This document shows positions 16,895-25,998 of a stretch of DNA of 64,000 bases, piece by piece. Source of the DNA: Pedobacter zeaxanthinifaciens (GTDB taxonomy: Bacteria; Bacteroidota; Bacteroidia; Sphingobacteriales; Sphingobacteriaceae); assembly GCF_003313335.1 (NCBI RefSeq), contig NZ_QMHP01000006.1:248001-312000 (forward strand). Reading direction: 5' to 3'. Under the pieces are notes generated by a model. It made no database searches. It had not been told where the DNA came from and saw nothing but the letters and a program-made list of their open reading frames with translations. Both the position numbers and the translations under genes were made by a program. Position 1 is the stretch's first letter, and every line of letters begins with the position of its first letter.

Positions 16895-18292
16895 TTATTT
16901 CAAACTACCAACCATATCCTCAGGCTTAACCCAAGCAGTAAACTGCTCATCAGTTAACAGCCCAAGTTCAATAGCCGCTTCTCTTAATGTTTTATTTTCT
17001 TTATGTGCTTTTTTAGCAATTTTAGCAGCATTTTCGTAACCAATATGTGGGTTTAATGCAGTAACCAACATCAACGAATTTTCCATGTGTTGTTTAATTA
17101 CCGGGCGGTTAGGCTCAATGCCAGCGGCACACTTATCGTTAAATGAAACGCAGGCGTCGCCAATTAAACGGCCACTTTGCAACACGTTTGCCGCAATAAC
17201 TGGTTTAAATACGTTCAGTTCAAAATGTCCGTTGCTAGCGCCAACACTTACTGCCACATCGTTACCCATTACCTGAGCGCATACCATGGTCATAGCCTCT
17301 GGTTGTGTAGGGTTAACCTTGCCCGGCATAATTGATGATCCTGGCTCGTTATCAGGAATAATAATTTCGCCAATACCGCAACGAGGACCTGAGCTCAACA
17401 TACGGATATCATTAGCAATTTTCATTAACGAAACAGCCACTCTTTTATAAGCACCAGAAAGTTCAACCATGGCATCGTGAGCTGCCAATGCTTCAAATTT
17501 GTTAGGTGCAGTTACGAAGGGTAGTCCGGTTAAATCAGCAATTTTTTGAGCTACCAATACATCATAACCCTTAGGTGTATTTAAGCCAGTTCCAACAGCT
17601 GTACCACCTAAAGCTAGCTCCTTAATCATTTCTAAAGCATTGTTAATAGCTCTTAAGCCATTATCCAATTGCTGTACATAGCCCGAAAACTCCTGCTTTA
17701 AAGTTAATGGCGTAGCATCCATAAAGTGCGTACGACCAGTTTTAACGATATCGCCCCAAGCTTCAGCTTTGCTAGCTAAAGTGTTACGCAATTTTTGAAT
17801 GCCCGGAATGGTTACCTCAACCGCTTGTTTATAAGCCGCAATGTGCATTGCAGTTGGGTAAGTATCATTGCTTGATTGCGATTTGTTGACGTCATCATTA
17901 GGGTGTAACGATTTTTTCTCGTCCATTAAATCACCACCGCCAATTACGTGGCCACGATTAGCAATCACCTCGTTTCCGTTCATGTTGCTTTGTGTGCCCG
18001 ATCCAGTTTGCCAAATTACCAACGGAAACTGATCGTCTAATTTTCCGGCAATCACCTCATCGCAAGCCTTAGCAATTAAATCTGTTTTTTCTTTAGAAAG
18101 TACGCCTAATTCGTTATTAGCCAATGCTGCAGCTTTTTTTAGGTAGCCAAATGCGTGGATAATTTCCTTAGGCATTGATGCCTCTGGTCCAATTTTAAAA
18201 TTGTTTCTAGAGCGTTCTGTTTGCGCTCCCCAATATTTGTCGGCAGGTACTTGCACCTCGCCCATGGTATCATGTTCTATTCTAAAACTCAT
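16895..18292 (-). CDS. fumC: Fumarate hydratase, class II
   Basis: 465 residues, full length for class II fumarase. It interconverts fumarate and malate in the TCA cycle as a homotetramer without an iron-sulfur cluster. Seen: the N-terminal [45 protein letters not shown], and the fumarase/aspartase signature [16 protein letters not shown] that carries the catalytic serine loop. A TAAATTTG promoter box lies 26 bases upstream. With sdhCAB about 19 kb away, the window holds two consecutive TCA steps. Confidence 0.97.
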   Translation of the reverse strand: MSFRIEHDTMGEVQVPADKYWGAQTERSRNNFKIGPEASMPKEIIHAFGYLKKAAALANNELGVLSKEKTDLIAKACDEVIAGKLDDQFPLVIWQTGSGTQSNMNGNEVIANRGHVIGGGDLMDEKKSLHPNDDVNKSQSSNDTYPTAMHIAAYKQAVEVTIPGIQKLRNTLASKAEAWGDIVKTGRTHFMDATPLTLKQEFSGYVQQLDNGLRAINNALEMIKELALGGTAVGTGLNTPKGYDVLVAQKIADLTGLPFVTAPNKFEALAAHDAMVELSGAYKRVAVSLMKIANDIRMLSSGPRCGIGEIIIPDNEPGSSIMPGKVNPTQPEAMTMVCAQVMGNDVAVSVGASNGHFELNVFKPVIAANVLQSGRLIGDACVSFNDKCAAGIEPNRPVIKQHMENSLMLVTALNPHIGYENAAKIAKKAHKENKTLREAAIELGLLTDEQFTAWVKPEDMVGSLK

Positions 18293-18317
18293 GGTATTTG
18301 AAAAAAATTATTTGCCT

Positions 18318-18325
18318 CAAATTTA
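18318..18325 (-). promoter_or_regulatory. -7 promoter box of fumC (TAAATTTG on minus strand)
   Basis: It fits the Bacteroidota consensus TAnnTTTG and lies 25 bases upstream of the fumC ATG. The -33 box is not clear. Confidence 0.4.
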
Positions 18326-18445
18326 ACCTTTTTAGCCCTTAAAGGAAATTTATTTAGAAACGTTACATATACATTAGAAAAGCATTTGAAGTAGTTCTTG
18401 GCAAATGCAGTCCCGCTTTTGGCTACAATCTTTTTGTTTGAGGAA

Positions 18446-18540
18446 TCGCCAAACTTACGAAGTTTCGAAAACTTCGTAAATTGAATGCAGGCAGTGCCAC
18501 AAAAAGTATTTCCGCCGCAATCGGGTTTAATTAACAACAA
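18446..18540. repeat. Dispersed compound repeat, copy 1
   Basis: It begins with a palindrome ACTTACGAAGTTT/AAACTTCGTAAA, then runs through CAAAAAGTATTTCCGCCG and CAATCGGGTTTAATTAA (18500-18534). A diverged copy lies at 39905-40036 in the same order, and the core recurs inverted at 52035-52070. It is non-coding. Confidence 0.75.
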
Positions 18541-18580
18541 TCCGTGCTAAATACAAACTTTAGCAAACCTATAGCAAAAG

Positions 18581-19043
18581 CCTTTGCGTTCTTTGCGAAA
18601 CCTTTTTTTCCTCTGCGTTAAAACCAACCTAAAAGCTATCCAAGTTGACATCCGTAAATACGGATTGTAAATCCTTTGATATCGCTTCGAGATTGCAAAT
18701 CTCGAAGAGCGGTTTAGTACAGAGGCTTAAAACGGGATTGTTTATTGAAAAGCCTTTGCGTTCTTTGCGAAACCTTCTTTTCCTCAGCGTTAAAAAACTA
18801 ACCGAAAAAATATTCAAGCTGAAATCTGTAAATACGGATTATAAATCCTTTGATAACGCTTCGAGATTGCAAATCTCGAAGAGCGGTGGGAAAACCACAA
18901 GGCTCAAAAGATAATCTATTTGCGTTCTCTGCGAAACCTCTTTTTCCTTAGCGTTAAAAAACTAACCGAAAAGATATCCAAGTTAAAATCCTTTAATATC
19001 ACTTCAAAATTGCAAATCTCGAAGAGCGGTTGTAAAAACTACA
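18581..19043. repeat. Three-copy tandem repeat, about 170-bp unit
   Basis: Units start at 18581, 18753 and 18919. Each runs CTTTGCGTTCTTTGCGAAACC, a T-rich bridge, GCGTTAAAA, and then (copies 1 and 2) a hairpin CTTCGAGATTGCAAATCTCGAAG at 18685-18707 and 18859-18881. The third copy has lost the left arm of the hairpin. No Cas gene, spacer pattern or reading frame explains it. It fills the space upstream of the gene at 19111. Confidence 0.85.
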
Positions 19044-19110
19044 TCAATCGCCTTGCGTTTAATTTCAACAAACAGTAATTTATAGTAAATTGCTAGGATA
19101 AATTAAGGGT

Positions 19111-20154
19111 ATGCAACTTAAAGACGTAAAAATTTCCCGTAAAAAACCCATATTTCCTGTAAGCGAAAACTTACACAAGTACCTGCGCACCTACCAACGT
19201 GATGCCCGTTTGCCCATCAAGTACGAGGATTTGAAGGCATTCACCGAAAGCTACCCCATCATGGATAAGGATGGAAAAGATACCTTATGGGAAAGCCCAA
19301 TTTATGCGCAAGGCCAAATTGAGGAGTTGCACAACGGACTAAAAATCATCTACGCCAAATTGAAAGCCTCAGGAAACCTGCGCATTGTAGAGCATAAGTA
19401 TATCGACAGGATCGACTATTGTACTTTTGGTAATACGCATCCATTTCGTATTCGCATTGTAAATAGGCTTAACGATGTTTATGACTACTTTTATGTTAAA
19501 AAAGCAGATGCTTCCAGGATTTATGGCTTGGAGCTGGAAGAAATTTTATCGCCAAACCAAGTCAATTATTTAGTGGATGGCGATACCATGATTGAAGAGC
19601 ATATTGTAGGTTTGCCTGGCGATGTTTTTAATGGCGGAAAGCTGTATCAGGATGATTTTAATCCAACACGTATCGCAAAAGAATTTGTAAAGTTTAATGA
19701 ACGTTGCTTAGTTACTTTGCTTGGGGATATGCGATCGTACAATTTTGTAGTGCAAATTACTCCGGATTTCGACGATATTCAATTTCGTATCAGAGCCATT
19801 GATTTTGACCAGCAGTTTTACGAAGGCAACATCAGAGTATACATGCCTCAGTTTTTCAAAGAGAACTATCCGCTGGTGAAAATGTGCATGGAACATCTCA
19901 CCGAGAAAACAGTACAGCAGTACAAACAGGAGGAGTTATCGTCATTAGTTCACAGGGTGCGTAGTGAGCGTCATCGCTTAACTGATTTGAGGGATGTTTC
20001 CTGTAAAGAAGAACTAACTACAAAAGAAAATATCCAGAAATTGAAAGAAAGCATGGCTAAATATTATCGGGACGATGCTTACAGGCACTGCAGAAACATG
20101 ACAGATATCATTGAGCTGAATTTAAAGAACATCATTAGGCAAGTGAAGTTATAG
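19111..20154 (+). CDS. Conserved hypothetical protein with kinase-like motifs
   Basis: 347 residues, soluble, no signal peptide. I do not recognise a named family. Residues about 205-235 read LLGDMRSYNFVVQ and, 14 residues on, IRAIDFDQQFY. These resemble the catalytic loop (HGDxxxxN) and metal-binding DFG/DFD motifs of protein-kinase-like and aminoglycoside-phosphotransferase folds. The catalytic-loop His is Leu here, but GD and N are kept. The N-terminal half holds a YAKLKASGNLRIVEHKY stretch that could supply a beta-lobe Lys. A kinase-like function is inference. The tandem repeat array sits immediately upstream. Confidence 0.75.
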   Translation: MQLKDVKISRKKPIFPVSENLHKYLRTYQRDARLPIKYEDLKAFTESYPIMDKDGKDTLWESPIYAQGQIEELHNGLKIIYAKLKASGNLRIVEHKYIDRIDYCTFGNTHPFRIRIVNRLNDVYDYFYVKKADASRIYGLELEEILSPNQVNYLVDGDTMIEEHIVGLPGDVFNGGKLYQDDFNPTRIAKEFVKFNERCLVTLLGDMRSYNFVVQITPDFDDIQFRIRAIDFDQQFYEGNIRVYMPQFFKENYPLVKMCMEHLTEKTVQQYKQEELSSLVHRVRSERHRLTDLRDVSCKEELTTKENIQKLKESMAKYYRDDAYRHCRNMTDIIELNLKNIIRQVKL

Positions 20155-20189
20155 TTGCCATCTCCAACGCTGGTTTAGGGCAAAAATTA

Positions 20190-20229
20190 AGCGCTTAGCT
20201 GAACATTAAAAAATGCTTAACTAAGCGCT
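20190..20229. terminator. Long imperfect hairpin between convergent genes
   Basis: AGCGCTTAG and CTAAGCGCT pair exactly, extended inward by TGAACATT/AATGCTTA with mismatches. It lies between two convergent stops. There is no long T run, so it is a probable shared terminator of moderate confidence. Confidence 0.6.
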
Positions 20230-20249
20230 ATCTGGATTAGCAAATTTGC

Positions 20250-20810
20250 TTATGCGTGTTGCTCTTCATGTACGCCTTCCGCAAATTCTTCCACCATTTT
20301 ATCGTTAAAAGCTGGAATATCTTCAGGGCTGCGACTGGTTACTAAACCTTGGTCTACCACCACCTCTTCATCTACCCACTGTGCGCCAGCATTCATCAAA
20401 TCTTTCTTAATGGAGGCATAAGAAGTCATCTTTCTTCCTTCAACTACCTCAGCATTGATTAGGGTTTGTGGGCCGTGGCAAATAGCAGCAACAGGTTTGC
20501 CTTTTTTGAAGAAATCTCTTACAAAAGCTACTGCATTTTCATTAGCACGCAGGGCATCTGGATTAATTACACCGCCCGGTAGTAATAGGCCGTCGAAATC
20601 GTTCACATTTACCTCTTCAACCGTATTGTCTACTGCAATTTCTTTGCTCCACTGATGATCTTTCATAGCTTTAATGCTACCTTTTTTTGAAGAGATGATA
20701 CGTACATTAGCACCCTCTTCTTTTAACCTATTTAGTGGTTCAAATAACTCTGATTCTTCGAAGCCATTCTCAGATAGAATAGCGATGTTTTTATTGCTTA
20801 ACTTTCCCAT
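20250..20810 (-). CDS. DJ-1/PfpI family protein (type 1 glutamine amidotransferase-like)
   Basis: 186 residues. The nucleophile elbow AAICHGPQ gives C111-H112, and the upstream LLLPGG and ESELFEP segments (the latter with a Glu that forms the triad in PfpI) are present. The family includes PfpI-type peptidases, glyoxalase III and general stress proteins; this length and the general pattern resemble the YhbO/PfpI subgroup. It is probably a cytosolic stress or deglycase-type protein. It stands alone between a hairpin and a long AT-rich leader. Confidence 0.9.
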   Translation of the reverse strand: MGKLSNKNIAILSENGFEESELFEPLNRLKEEGANVRIISSKKGSIKAMKDHQWSKEIAVDNTVEEVNVNDFDGLLLPGGVINPDALRANENAVAFVRDFFKKGKPVAAICHGPQTLINAEVVEGRKMTSYASIKKDLMNAGAQWVDEEVVVDQGLVTSRSPEDIPAFNDKMVEEFAEGVHEEQHA

Positions 20811-21023
20811 TTTCTTTATGTATTTAATAAAACAATCTTTATAAATACAAAAACTTTAAAGTGTTTGTTTTGAGAAATTGAGCTAGGAGGATAGTGTTTA
20901 CTACAAAATCAAATCCTGTATAAAAGTAAATGTTTACTAATTGAGAGGTGGCGTTTCCTAGTTTATGATTTTAGTTTTCTTATTATTGGTGCAAGTTTGA
21001 TGATGAAATTAAAAATTAACATC

Positions 21024-22607
21024 ATGAAAAAGATATTACTTACATTTTTAGGGTTTATACTTTGCTACGGTGCGGCATATGCACAAAATGGCATCAATTT
21101 TTCTAAAGCATATGCTGCAGGGGGCAAATTGATGATGTATCTAGATAGTGCTGCCAAGAATGTGTCATACGCAAATGTTTTTCCAAATCAGCCGCGAACC
21201 TCATTCAACAGCCTTTTGGATGTAAATGCAGCAAGTATTCATATTTATTTTCGAGATCAAAGTGAAGCCCAAAATTACCGATACACTATTTTACAAGATG
21301 ATAAACCTATTTTACTCAATAAATCCTTAGCAGGATTGGAGAAGGTGGACCTGGCTGGAGAAATGCTAATATCAACCAAGCTTGGTAATTTTCCAATTAA
21401 GGGGCATGTAGTTACCATACTTGGCTATAGTATTAATCAGCCTCAAAATGTTGATCAAACTGTATTTTACGGCAAACCGCTACCGAGGGCTGTTGTTAAA
21501 GCTTTTTCAAAACGTTATGCCGTGGCTAAAGGCGTTGATTATGCTTGGATAAAAAATCCAAAACGTAGTACCAAGTTAACTTTTGATGAAAAAGACGACC
21601 AACTCACAGTCGTCAAAGACAAATCAGCTATTGATTATATTTACAGCCTTTCAATTGTCGAGAAGCGAACAAACAAGCTAGTATTTAAATCAACAGCATG
21701 GCAATATGGTGGGCTTGTGGAGAACAATGAGTTTTTACCTTTCTTGGAAATTGACAAAGCTGTTTTTAAGAATTCTGGTGACTACGAAGTAATAATTGAA
21801 CCTTTAGTGAAATGGACTGAAACAGATTTGAACAGCCAATTTACTGCCAAGTACACGCTGTCTATTACATTGGCTAACAAAAGCTATACGAAAATGGAAG
21901 TTGTCACTTATATATTCATCGCAGCTTTCTCGATAGCTATAGTTTCTATTTTCATTTTTTTGTTGATTAAAAAGAGAAATAAGAAAATTATATCCGAAGA
22001 ATCGTATCAAAAAAATGTGGCTAAACTACAATTAGGTGCTATCCGCTCGCAATTGAATCCTCATTTTATGTTCAATGCCTTGGCTGGTATTCAAAATCTG
22101 ATGAATAAAAATGAAATCGATAATGCAAATAAATATCTTTCGAAATTTGCCAGATTAACCCGTAATGTACTTGATGGTAGCGAGTTGGTTAGTTTAGCGA
22201 AAGAAAAGACCTTATTGGATGATTATTTGCAAATGGAACAATTGCGGTTTGGTTTCAGTTATGAAATTACCGCAGATAAAAACCTAGATTTAGAAAATAT
22301 AGAAATCCCGAGTATGCTGCTGCAACCCTTTGTAGAAAATGCAGTGAAACATGGGATTGCCTCAAAGCAAAGCAATGGAAAAATACGGGTGTCGTTTAAT
22401 AAACAAAATCAACATTTAATACTCACGGTAAAAGATAATGGTAACGGCTTTCTTGTAGCTAATGAGCACAAAGGTTTGGGTTTATCTTTAAGCAAGAATA
22501 GTATTTCTTTACTTAACAGTATTTATAAAGATACTTCGTTTTTGCTGGATGTAGCATCGGATAATTCAGGAACTATGATTACTTTAACATTAAAAGACTG
22601 GCTTTAA
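21024..22607 (+). CDS. LytS-type sensor histidine kinase
   Basis: 527 residues from the ATG at 21024 (MKKILLTFLGFILCYGAAYA, a signal peptide); an upstream in-frame TTG at 20997 would spoil the signal. The extracytoplasmic sensor (about 25-295) is followed by one transmembrane helix (VVTYIFIAAFSIAIVSIFIFLL) and a His_kinase domain. The phosphoacceptor is H347 in LNPHFMFNALAGIQNLM, and the HATPase motifs are LLQPFVENAVKHGI and DNGNGF. The LytTR regulator starts 1 base after the stop: a classical two-component pair. The stimulus is unknown. Confidence 0.93.
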   Translation: MKKILLTFLGFILCYGAAYAQNGINFSKAYAAGGKLMMYLDSAAKNVSYANVFPNQPRTSFNSLLDVNAASIHIYFRDQSEAQNYRYTILQDDKPILLNKSLAGLEKVDLAGEMLISTKLGNFPIKGHVVTILGYSINQPQNVDQTVFYGKPLPRAVVKAFSKRYAVAKGVDYAWIKNPKRSTKLTFDEKDDQLTVVKDKSAIDYIYSLSIVEKRTNKLVFKSTAWQYGGLVENNEFLPFLEIDKAVFKNSGDYEVIIEPLVKWTETDLNSQFTAKYTLSITLANKSYTKMEVVTYIFIAAFSIAIVSIFIFLLIKKRNKKIISEESYQKNVAKLQLGAIRSQLNPHFMFNALAGIQNLMNKNEIDNANKYLSKFARLTRNVLDGSELVSLAKEKTLLDDYLQMEQLRFGFSYEITADKNLDLENIEIPSMLLQPFVENAVKHGIASKQSNGKIRVSFNKQNQHLILTVKDNGNGFLVANEHKGLGLSLSKNSISLLNSIYKDTSFLLDVASDNSGTMITLTLKDWL

Positions 22608-22608
22608 T

Positions 22609-23355
22609 ATGAATGCGATTTTGATAGACGATGAGCGGGCGAATGTAGAAAATTTGCAAATGTTACTACAAAAGCACTGCCCGCAAGTTAACATTTTAGC
22701 CACTGCAAATAAGGTGCCCGACGCAATCAAAATGATAGAAGATTGCTCTCCTGAATTGGTTTTTCTTGATATCCAAATGGGAGAGCAAACGGGATTTGAT
22801 GTGTTGAGGGCAATCTCCAAACGCAGTTTTGAAGTAATTTTTATTACAGCTTATGATCAATATGGAATACAAGCTGTGAAATTTGCGGCGTTGGATTATT
22901 TGTTAAAACCGATAGATATAGAAGAGTTGGTTGCAGCAGTAGAAAAAGCAGTGCAAAAATTGGATACGCAAAAGCAAACTTCTAGACTAGATTTCCTATT
23001 ACAACAGTTAATGTTGCCCGAAACCAGCACAAGTAAAATTGCACTGCCAATGCAAACTGAAACCAGATACGTAAGTTTAGCCGACATTGTTCGTTGCGAA
23101 GCCGATAACACTTATACGTTTTTCTTTCTATCTGATAGTGAGCGTATCATGGTTTCGAAACCTTTAAAAGAATATGCAGATTTGCTAAAACCGAGTGGTT
23201 TTATTAGGACACATCAAAGCCATCTAGTGAATCCGGTATTTGTAAAAAGTTGGCTTAAAGAAGATGGAGGATTGTTATTGCTGGCCTCGGGAGAGAAAAT
23301 TCCAATTTCAAAACCTAATAGAGAGGCTGTTAGGCAGGCGCTGCAATCAGTTTAA
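22609..23355 (+). CDS. LytTR-family response regulator
   Basis: 248 residues. The receiver domain (about 1-115) has IDDERANV, phosphoacceptor D54 in VFLDIQMG, and Lys in LLKPID. The LytTR DNA-binding domain (about 145-245) has RYVSLADIVRCEADNTYT, the IRTHQSHLVNP signature and a C-terminal PISKPNREAVRQ. It is co-translated with the kinase one base upstream. It will regulate target promoters by binding paired short direct repeats; the targets are unknown. Confidence 0.95.
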   Translation: MNAILIDDERANVENLQMLLQKHCPQVNILATANKVPDAIKMIEDCSPELVFLDIQMGEQTGFDVLRAISKRSFEVIFITAYDQYGIQAVKFAALDYLLKPIDIEELVAAVEKAVQKLDTQKQTSRLDFLLQQLMLPETSTSKIALPMQTETRYVSLADIVRCEADNTYTFFFLSDSERIMVSKPLKEYADLLKPSGFIRTHQSHLVNPVFVKSWLKEDGGLLLLASGEKIPISKPNREAVRQALQSV

Positions 23356-23386
23356 TAGTCAATCGCTATTGAATAGAAAAGTATTG

Positions 23387-24136
23387 TTAATCATTCGTTC
23401 TTCTATATCTTAAATAAAAGAAAACTAAGTTAAAGGCTATCACCACATGGTTAATTAGGTTGGGAACAAAGCCATAGTAGCGACTAAAAATTTGAAATCT
23501 TTCTTTTAAGCTTTCGCGATGTTTTTTCTTGCTCATGCCGCCAACTAAATATTTGGCAACATATAGATGAGTGTTTACAATGCTTGAGGCTTTTTTGGCA
23601 ATTTTAATAATCCAGTCAATATCTGCACTGTATTTATAACTCAAATCATAAGGGGTAGTGAGGCTGCGTTTAATGTAAATGGCCTGGTGACTAATGCTCA
23701 TGCCATATTTAAAGCTGCGCCAGGTAAAAGTTTCCGGAGCTTGATGCCTTCTCCTACCCAAACTCTGCCAATTTTCATCGTACATCTCCGTTTCTCCATA
23801 ATAAATATCTGCATTGGGAGCAGTAGCAAAAACCCTCTCCACTGTACTTTGATCGTAAATTTCATCGCCAGAATTCATGAACAAAACGTAATCCCCAGTT
23901 GCCAAAGCCAAGCCTTTATTCATCGCATCATATATGCCTTTATCTTTTTCAGAAACTAATTTAGCTAAGCGACCCTCATATTTTTTGATTATTGCTAAAG
24001 TACCATCCGTAGAAGCGCCATCAATTACAATGTATTCGATGTTACCATAAGTTTGGTTTAAAACCGATAACATGGTACGCTCAATATCTTTTACATTATT
24101 ATAAACGATGGTGATAATGGACAGTTTAGGAAGCAT
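23387..24136 (-). CDS. Family 2 glycosyltransferase
   Basis: 249 residues with a GT-A fold N-terminus: LSIITIVYNNVKDIERTM, VIDGASTDGTL, and the DxD-like MNSGDE near 88-92. The C-terminal part (TADIDWIIKIAK-like segment, then a basic amphipathic tail with a short hydrophobic stretch) fits membrane-associated transferases that add one sugar to a lipid-linked or surface glycan. The donor and acceptor cannot be told. It is not in a polysaccharide cluster; the rfb genes are 35 kb away. It ends close to the convergent LytTR gene. Confidence 0.92.
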   Translation of the reverse strand: MLPKLSIITIVYNNVKDIERTMLSVLNQTYGNIEYIVIDGASTDGTLAIIKKYEGRLAKLVSEKDKGIYDAMNKGLALATGDYVLFMNSGDEIYDQSTVERVFATAPNADIYYGETEMYDENWQSLGRRRHQAPETFTWRSFKYGMSISHQAIYIKRSLTTPYDLSYKYSADIDWIIKIAKKASSIVNTHLYVAKYLVGGMSKKKHRESLKERFQIFSRYYGFVPNLINHVVIAFNLVFFYLRYRRTND

Positions 24137-24185
24137 AGTACAATTTTAAGAATGACAAAGGCTGAATTTAATTTGGAAAGAGCGG

Positions 24186-25931
24186 TTACTTTAAGTCTAA
24201 CTTCACATCAGAAACTAATCTGCCAATAGGATAACGCATAAAAGTAGGCTCATAATAATCAGAATTTTTATAGATAAACTCCAACTGTGCATAAGCACTT
24301 TTATTTAAATCAGGGTTTTTAGCCTTTTCTAATTGTAGCTTTTCTTTTAAGGATGGATTGGATTGGAGTAGCTTGGCGGCGGTATCTTCAAAAACATAAG
24401 ACGAAAAATGTTCCTTTTGCCCTAAAATCGAATCAAAAAAGTTCCAATTGAAAAATGAATCGGGGGCTTGAGGTTCCAAGGTTTCTATCAGGTACCTGTT
24501 GCTTGGTTGGTTGGCAAATACCACAAAATCTTCAGCATAACAATTAATGGTTTGCATTTGCGGCACTACCTTTACCGCCGAATGCAGGTAATGACCCTCA
24601 AAAGGCTTTTGCGCCGTTTTCATGTCTGCAATGTAATACATCTGCAACGAGAGTTTAGTATCGCTTTTTAGCTGCTGCATTTTTACATTGTTCAGTTTCA
24701 AAAGCTCAATTACTTTGGTCCACGCTTTTGGTATAACGTAAGCAATAGGTTTTTCTACGGTTAAGGCGGGTTCGAAATTGTTCCACTGTTTAATGGTTTT
24801 GGTGTACGGCTGGTTTCTGTCGTAATATAACCGGTCTAAACCGCTAACTTCGCTAGGTTTATACTTGGCAGTATAGCCTTTAAATTCAATTTCATCGTAC
24901 CTATCCTTGTTCAGCTTCCAATCTAGCACAAAGCTTTTTTGCTTGCTCACTTGGTCTTTAGCCTTGGCTACGCTTTCGCCTATTATTTTAGCGTCTTTAT
25001 TTACCAGCTCCACGTAAGTCTGTAATAAATCGTAGGTTGCAGCCACACGTTTATCAAAAGGTTTGAGCATGTGGGTTTCGGGCATAAAGCCAATGGTGTT
25101 GTGTAACGCAGCGTATCCGGTACTATATCGCGGGCCTTCCATAAATCCGGTAATGCCATCATCAGGCGTTTCATTAATTGAATTTACATAGGGTACTAGT
25201 TCGAAACCTTTCAACTTCATGGAATGATAAAGATACGGTAGCATGTTTTTAGTAAGATATTCAGCCAGTGTAGCGTTTAATTTATCCTTCTGCGTAGGAA
25301 TCAAAGTCATTGTGTACTGGTAATCTGCACCATTGCTCGTATGTGTATCCACAAAAATTTCAGGTTCCCAAGTGTTGAATATTTGCTGGAAAGTAGCGGA
25401 GTTCTTGGAATCAGTTTTAATGAAGTCACGGTTCAAATCGTAGTTTTTACTATTGCCCCTAAAGCCGTAAGCAACTGGTCCGTTTTGGTTAGCTCGTGAA
25501 GTGCCAGTGCGGTTAAAGCTACCATCAATATTATAAATTGGAATGATACAGATGGTGACTTGTTCAGGTAGGTTTCCGTTTTTCAACAAGTCTCTGGCTA
25601 ACATCATGCTGGCGTCAATGCCTTCGGGTTCACCCGGGTGAATGCCATTGTTGATTAGCAAAACTCTTTTGTTGTTAAGCTTACTCTGTTTGGGCTCAAA
25701 CCATCCATTTTTATTGAGTACAAGCAAGTGTAGCGGTTTACCAAAATCAGTGCTGCCATAACTTAGTAACCTAGCCTGTTTTGGAAACGACTTAGCAAGA
25801 GAAGTGTAAAAGCTAATGGCCTCCTGATAAGTGGAGGTGGCCGTTTTTCCACTTTTTTCAAATGGCGTTAGCTGTCCAAAAGCGCTCAATACGCCAAACA
25901 CAAAAAGCAAACTTAAGTTTATCCGCATCAT
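24186..25931 (-). CDS. Secreted M14 family zinc carboxypeptidase-like protein
   Basis: 581 residues. Signal peptide (1-19, ending AFGQ). The M14 zinc ligands are in NGIHPGEPEG (HxxE) and the later His in FVDTHTSNG; the YDLNRDF segment supplies the substrate-binding Asn-Arg. The catalytic Glu is not obvious beyond the first 300 residues. The C-terminal half has extra beta-rich sequence. It is probably periplasmic and trims C-terminal residues or amide-linked groups from peptides. Minus-strand neighbour genes (GT2 and an outer-membrane barrel) are spaced 50-70 bases away. Confidence 0.9.
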   Translation of the reverse strand: MMRINLSLLFVFGVLSAFGQLTPFEKSGKTATSTYQEAISFYTSLAKSFPKQARLLSYGSTDFGKPLHLLVLNKNGWFEPKQSKLNNKRVLLINNGIHPGEPEGIDASMMLARDLLKNGNLPEQVTICIIPIYNIDGSFNRTGTSRANQNGPVAYGFRGNSKNYDLNRDFIKTDSKNSATFQQIFNTWEPEIFVDTHTSNGADYQYTMTLIPTQKDKLNATLAEYLTKNMLPYLYHSMKLKGFELVPYVNSINETPDDGITGFMEGPRYSTGYAALHNTIGFMPETHMLKPFDKRVAATYDLLQTYVELVNKDAKIIGESVAKAKDQVSKQKSFVLDWKLNKDRYDEIEFKGYTAKYKPSEVSGLDRLYYDRNQPYTKTIKQWNNFEPALTVEKPIAYVIPKAWTKVIELLKLNNVKMQQLKSDTKLSLQMYYIADMKTAQKPFEGHYLHSAVKVVPQMQTINCYAEDFVVFANQPSNRYLIETLEPQAPDSFFNWNFFDSILGQKEHFSSYVFEDTAAKLLQSNPSLKEKLQLEKAKNPDLNKSAYAQLEFIYKNSDYYEPTFMRYPIGRLVSDVKLDLK

Positions 25932-25998
25932 CAGTTGATTTGAGGATAAAAATAGCTTTTTGTTTTATAAGAAAGTGAATATCCTATTGGAAAGTAAA

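Noticed and set aside
18645..18914. An 89-codon + strand frame spanning two units of the tandem repeat
   Set aside because: Its sequence is the repeat read twice (the same NTDCKSFD/NTDYKSFD words), it begins and ends in repeat units, and the hairpins explain the bases better than a protein does.
18581..19043. Possible CRISPR array
   Set aside because: The unit is about 170 bp, the copies are similar along their whole length with no unique spacers, and no cas gene is near.
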